From: RGIG3009 sp045648765
Lineage (GTDB): Bacteria; Bacillota; Clostridia; Oscillospirales; Acutalibacteraceae
DNA length: 9,105 bases
Assembly: GCA_045648765.1 (NCBI GenBank)
Contig: JAZROQ010000017.1
Coordinates: forward strand, 1-9,105
Reading direction: 5' to 3'
Shown here: in pieces, positions 5,986 to 9,105 of the stretch
Layout of the letters: each line of letters begins with the position of its first letter
Position numbering within the stretch: the first letter of the stretch is position 1
Notes under the pieces: generated by a model
The model's input: only the letters and a program-made list of their open reading frames with translations
Databases searched by the model: none
Told to the model about the DNA's origin: nothing
Made by a program: the position numbers and the translations under genes

Positions 5986-6195
5986 ATGAAAGAAAATATC
6001 CATCCCAAGTACGAGAAAACCACAATCACCTGTGCCTGCGGCGAGGTCATTGAAACAGCTTCCACCAAAGAAAACATCCGCGTGGAAATCTGCTCCAAAT
6101 GCCATCCGTTCTTCACCGGTAGACAGAAGCTGGTGGATACCGGCGGTCGTGTGGACCGTTTCAACAAACGTTTCGGTATCAAAGAAAGCAAATAA
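5986..6195 (+). CDS. rpmE: 50S ribosomal protein L31, zinc-binding type
   Basis: The 69-residue protein is a component of the large ribosomal subunit that helps bridge it to the small subunit. It begins MKENIHPKYEKTTITCACG and carries the four cysteines of the zinc-binding (C+) form: C16-x-C18 and C36-x2-C39 (EICSKCHPFFTG). The C-terminal RVDRFNKRFG is characteristic of L31. ATG at 5986 follows AAAGAGGTGA with normal spacing; the frame is open further upstream through the tRNA gene, but that is not coding. It lies 64 nt downstream of tRNA-Ser with only a weak candidate promoter between, and is followed by a hairpin terminator. The cysteine-free paralogue that often replaces it under zinc limitation is not in this window. 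Confidence 0.98.
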   Translation: MKENIHPKYEKTTITCACGEVIETASTKENIRVEICSKCHPFFTGRQKLVDTGGRVDRFNKRFGIKESK

Positions 6196-6208
6196 TTTGT
6201 GGAAAAAC

Positions 6209-6236
6209 GGCAGTGCAGTAATGCGCTGCCTTTTCT
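6209..6236 (+). terminator. Rho-independent terminator after rpmE
   Basis: GGCAGTGC (6209-6216), loop AGTAAT, and GCGCTGCC (6223-6230) form an 8-bp stem with one G-U pair. It is flanked by AAAA on the left and TTTTCT on the right. It lies only about 20 bp before the yigZ start codon. Confidence 0.85.
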
Positions 6237-6255
6237 CATTAAATGAGGTAGCGGT

Positions 6256-6885
6256 ATGCAAACAATCTATAAAACCGTGGCAAAAGAAGCAACGGCCGAA
6301 TTTGTCGACCGTCGTTCGCGCTTCATCGGTGCTGTTTGTTCGGTAACGGATGAACAACAAGCGCTCGCGTTTATTGCCGCGCGCAAAAAAGAATATTGGG
6401 ATGCCAAGCACAACGTCTACGCCTACTGTTTGCGAAACGGTGTTTGCCGTTTTTCCGACGATAACGAACCGCAAGGCACCGCCGGCATGCCGGTGTTGGA
6501 AGTGTTGCAAAAAAAAGGCCTTGTGGATTGTGTTGCCGTGGTAACACGGTACTTTGGCGGCATTTTGCTCGGCACAGGCGGACTGGTGCGGGCTTATTCC
6601 CAAAGTACTGCATTGGCAGTCGAAGCGGCAGGTATTGCCGAACACCGTCTTTGCGTGTTTGGTCAGCTGCACTGTGACTATGCGCAATATGGTCGTTTGC
6701 AAATGTTGTTTGCAGAACATGGCTGTGTGATTGACGACACTGTGTTTGCCGATGATGTTACGGTAAGTTTGCACATTTTGACCGAGCAGTGCGACCACTT
6801 TTGCAAGGAACTTACCGAAATTACGTGCGGCGCTGTTACTTTTTCGCAAGATCAAGAAAAATTTGATATTTTTTTGCAAAAATAA
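6256..6885 (+). CDS. yigZ: YigZ/YvyE (IMPACT) family protein
   Basis: This 209-residue protein belongs to the UPF0029/IMPACT family, found in bacteria and eukaryotes, whose bacterial role is not well defined. Landmarks of the N-terminal domain are RSRFIG (20-25), KHNVYAY (51-57), FSDDNEPQGTAGMP (66-79) and TRYFGGILLGTGGLVRAY (97-114). The C-terminal part (about 135-209) corresponds to the smaller ferredoxin-like DUF1949 domain. Length is typical and the frame is intact. ATG at 6256 has GAGGT at a normal distance. It starts about 20 bp past the rpmE terminator hairpin, with no clear promoter in that space, so it depends on read-through or on an unrecognised promoter inside rpmE. The next gene, dgt, begins 49 nt after its stop. 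Confidence 0.96.
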   Translation: MQTIYKTVAKEATAEFVDRRSRFIGAVCSVTDEQQALAFIAARKKEYWDAKHNVYAYCLRNGVCRFSDDNEPQGTAGMPVLEVLQKKGLVDCVAVVTRYFGGILLGTGGLVRAYSQSTALAVEAAGIAEHRLCVFGQLHCDYAQYGRLQMLFAEHGCVIDDTVFADDVTVSLHILTEQCDHFCKELTEITCGAVTFSQDQEKFDIFLQK

Positions 6886-6934
6886 AGGGAAATCGATTTT
6901 TATAACGTATATAACATATAAAGGTGGTGGAACA

Positions 6935-7933
6935 ATGGTACCCAGAGAACGAATAGAGGCAACGGAACGCCAAACCTTATCGCCGCTGGCGGCGCTTTCG
7001 TCAGAAAGCAAAGGGAGAGCCGTTTCCGAAAAACCGTGCGATTTTCGCACCGACTTTCAGCGTGACCGCGACCGTGTGTTGCATTGCAAAGCGTTTCGTC
7101 GGTTGCGCCACAAAACGCAGGTGTTTTTGTCTCCTGAAGGTGACCATTACCGCACTCGTCTTACCCACACACTGGAAGTTTCGCAAATTGCTCGTACCGT
7201 GGCACGCGCTTTGCAACTCAACGAAGACCTGACCGAAGCCATTGCCTTGGCGCACGACCTGGGTCACACACCGTTTGGCCATGCGGGTGAACGTGCACTG
7301 AACCGTTGCATGGAAGGCGGTTTCCGTCATTACGAGCAAAGCGTCCGTGTGATGAACGTTTTGGAAAAAGAAGGGCAAGGCCTTAACGTCACGTGGGAAG
7401 TGCAAAACGGTGTGCTGTGTCACACCACGGGGGATTGGGCCGCCACACTCGAAGGGCGCATTGTCCGTGTGGCAGACCACATTGCCTACATTAACCACGA
7501 TATTGACGATGCGTTGCGCGCCAACGTGTTTTGTGAATCGGATATCCCTGCCGATATCAACGAAGTGTTGGGTGATAACCGCGCCCGCCGCTTTAACGTG
7601 CTGATTTCTTCGCTGGTAGAAAACAGCGAAAAGGATATTCAAATGGCACCCGATGTTCAGTTGGGTTTTGACCGTTTGCACACCTTTATGTTTGAACGGT
7701 TGTACTATAATCCCGTTGCCAAAAACGAAGAGAAAAAAGTGGATGATTTTATCCACCGCTTGTTCACCTATTTTTGTCAACGTCCCGAAAAATTACCCAA
7801 AGAATATTTAGATATTTCTGAAAAAGACGGTGTCGAACGTGCGGTGTGCGACTACATTGCCGGCATGACCGACACGTACGCGCTCGAACTTTACGAAACC
7901 ATTTTCATTCCCAAAGGGTGGCACGTCAAATAA
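6935..7933 (+). CDS. dgt: Deoxyguanosinetriphosphate triphosphohydrolase-like HD protein
   Basis: The 332-residue protein belongs to the dGTPase-like HD-domain phosphohydrolases, which cleave dNTPs to nucleoside and triphosphate; substrate preference among members varies. The metal site is visible: H78 in RLTHTLEVSQ, H107-D108 in LAHDLGHTPFGHAGE, and D181 in RVADHIAY. RHYEQS (131-136) is also a conserved family motif, and RLRHKTQVFLSPEGDHYRTR precedes the first histidine. ATG at 6935 has AGGTGG 7 nt upstream. The open frame reaches back to 6863 inside yigZ, but that extension lacks a ribosome site and family similarity. A/T-rich sequence just before it (TATAAC at 6901 and 6910) offers possible -10 boxes but no matching -35. 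dnaG starts 18 nt downstream, a common arrangement with sigma factor rpoD in Clostridia, pointing to a replication-related operon. Confidence 0.94.
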   Translation: MVPRERIEATERQTLSPLAALSSESKGRAVSEKPCDFRTDFQRDRDRVLHCKAFRRLRHKTQVFLSPEGDHYRTRLTHTLEVSQIARTVARALQLNEDLTEAIALAHDLGHTPFGHAGERALNRCMEGGFRHYEQSVRVMNVLEKEGQGLNVTWEVQNGVLCHTTGDWAATLEGRIVRVADHIAYINHDIDDALRANVFCESDIPADINEVLGDNRARRFNVLISSLVENSEKDIQMAPDVQLGFDRLHTFMFERLYYNPVAKNEEKKVDDFIHRLFTYFCQRPEKLPKEYLDISEKDGVERAVCDYIAGMTDTYALELYETIFIPKGWHVK

Positions 7934-7951
7934 TAAAAAAGGAGGGGTACG

Positions 7952-9105
7952 GTGCTTCCGGATAGTTTTTTACAAGAACTGATTGCAAAAAATGATATTG
8001 AAAGTGTGGCATCGTCCTACGTTTCTTTCAAACGCCGCGGCAGGAACCTGGTTGGTTTGTGCCCGTTCCACGGTGAAAAAACACCTTCGTTCAACCTATA
8101 TCCCGAAACCGCTTCGTTTTACTGCTTTGGTTGCGGCGCAGGCGGCGATGTTATCACTTTTATTCGCAAAATCGAAAATTTAAGTTACATTGATGCTGTC
8201 AAATTTTTGGCAGACCGCGCCGGAATGACTATGCCGGAACAATCGTACAACGACGTTTCGGCAAAACAACGGATGCGCATTTTGGAAGCCAACCGCGAAG
8301 CGGCACGGCTATTTTATGCCTACTTGTATTCCTCGGGCGGCAAAGCCGGATTGGATTATTACCACAGCCGCGGTTACACCGATGCCACCATCAAACATTT
8401 CGGTTTGGGTTATGCACCGCCGAGCTTTGACTTTTTACGTACCGAACTGCGCAAAAAAGGTTTTCACGATGAAGAGCTGGTTCTTGCTTGGTTGTGCGCA
8501 CGTAACCGAAACGGCAACGGCATTCACGACATTTTTCGCAACCGTGTGATGATACCCATCATCGATGTGCGCGGCAACGTGATTGCCTTTGGTGGTCGGG
8601 TGCTCGACGATTCCAAGCCTAAATACCTAAACTCCGGCGAAACCATGGTTTTCAAAAAAACCAACAATCTGTTTGCACTCAATTTTGCCAAACAAGGCAC
8701 ACACGAAAACTTGATTTTGTGCGAGGGCTATATGGATGTTATCGCGCTGCATCAAGCAGGGTTTACCAATGCGGTGGCAGCGCTCGGCACTTCGTTCACA
8801 GCAGACCACGCGCGGCTTCTTTCGCGCTACACCGACGAAGTGGTGCTGATTTTCGATGCCGATGCAGCAGGCAAAAAAGGTGCGCAACGCGCTATTTCAT
8901 TGCTGCGCGAAACGGGCTTGCGCATTCGGCTTGTCAACGTTCCCGACGGAAAAGACCCCGACGAATTTATCCGCAAAAACGGTGCTGACCGCTTTAAACT
9001 GTTGTTACAACGCGCCGCAAATGATGTGGAATATCGTTTAATGGAGCTTGGCAGCAAACATTTGCTGAATACATCGGAAGGCAAAGTGGAATATTTAAAA
9101 CAAGC
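7952..9105 (+). CDS. dnaG: DNA primase DnaG, N-terminal 384 residues
   Basis: This enzyme makes RNA primers at the replication fork. The gene runs off the right edge, so the C-terminal helicase-binding domain is not seen. The N-terminal zinc finger has C37-x2-H40 (LCPFHGEKTPSFN) and C58-x2-C61 (FYCFGCGAGGD). The RNA polymerase core follows, with FRNRVMIPIIDVRGNVIAFGGR and the TOPRIM fold. Its acids are E258 in CEGYMDV, D302 and D304 in IFDADAAGKKG, and D335/D337 in KDPDEFI. The start is GTG at 7952, with AAGGAGG 6 nt upstream. It follows dgt by 18 nt with no promoter or terminator between them, so cotranscription is likely. In many Firmicutes rpoD follows next; that would lie outside the window. 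Confidence 0.98.
   Translation, partial: MLPDSFLQELIAKNDIESVASSYVSFKRRGRNLVGLCPFHGEKTPSFNLYPETASFYCFGCGAGGDVITFIRKIENLSYIDAVKFLADRAGMTMPEQSYNDVSAKQRMRILEANREAARLFYAYLYSSGGKAGLDYYHSRGYTDATIKHFGLGYAPPSFDFLRTELRKKGFHDEELVLAWLCARNRNGNGIHDIFRNRVMIPIIDVRGNVIAFGGRVLDDSKPKYLNSGETMVFKKTNNLFALNFAKQGTHENLILCEGYMDVIALHQAGFTNAVAALGTSFTADHARLLSRYTDEVVLIFDADAAGKKGAQRAISLLRETGLRIRLVNVPDGKDPDEFIRKNGADRFKLLLQRAANDVEYRLMELGSKHLLNTSEGKVEYLKQ

Noticed and set aside
6901..6920. Promoter for dgt using TATAAC at 6901 or 6910.
   Set aside because: No acceptable -35 box lies at 16-18 bp; A/T-richness alone explains the -10-like strings.
5908..7050. A 380-codon open frame on the minus strand.
   Set aside because: It lies antisense to rpmE, yigZ and the start of dgt, all of which match known families. 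Its translation is rich in His, Phe, Thr and Gln, as expected of a reverse-complement shadow, and no ribosome site or family was recognised.
7001..7780. A 259-codon minus-strand open frame.
   Set aside because: It is antisense to the HD-domain coding region of dgt, with shadow-like composition and no recognisable motif.

Overview
The window reads as an ordinary chromosomal housekeeping stretch from an anaerobic, low-to-mid G+C Firmicute, most likely a member of class Clostridia. The evidence is a rubrerythrin, a Bacillus/Clostridium-type LexA box (CGAAC-N4-GTTC) on dinB, a YtrA-type GntR/ABC cassette, an AsnA-type asparagine synthetase, a zinc-type L31, and a dGTPase-like gene directly upstream of dnaG. 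Promoters are clear sigma-A type, most with 17-bp spacers, and CCA is encoded in all three tRNA genes. I could not assign a genus.

Left part (1-1968, all minus strand). The window opens inside the 5' end of an aromatic-acid-exporter-like membrane protein gene with its own promoter. Next come a short heptanucleotide tandem repeat and a long hairpin terminator that closes a tRNA-Asp(GTC)/tRNA-Thr(GGT) pair driven by a consensus promoter. Upstream of these lies dinB (DNA polymerase IV), whose start region carries a strong promoter and a LexA box. No terminator is visible between dinB and the tRNA promoter.

Middle part (2063-4629, plus strand). Rubrerythrin, divergent from dinB, ends in a textbook terminator. 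A three-gene operon follows: a GntR/YtrA-type repressor, an ABC ATPase and a six-helix ABC-2 permease. Both junctions in this operon overlap. Its promoter is followed by a near-perfect inverted repeat, the likely autoregulatory operator.

Right part (4663-9105, plus strand). asnA has its own promoter and a very short leader. It is followed by a tRNA-Ser(GGA) gene with its own promoter, rpmE (L31) with a terminator, a YigZ/IMPACT-family gene, a dGTPase-like HD hydrolase, and dnaG (primase), which runs off the right edge. dgt and dnaG are 18 bp apart and probably cotranscribed.

I found no evidence of a previously undescribed system, prophage, IS element, CRISPR array or riboswitch. The points worth a second look are small-scale: the operator of the ABC operon, the tRNA terminator hairpin that reaches into the CCA end, the heptamer repeat, possible SOS read-through from dinB into tRNA genes, and the tRNA-Ser/rpmE junction.
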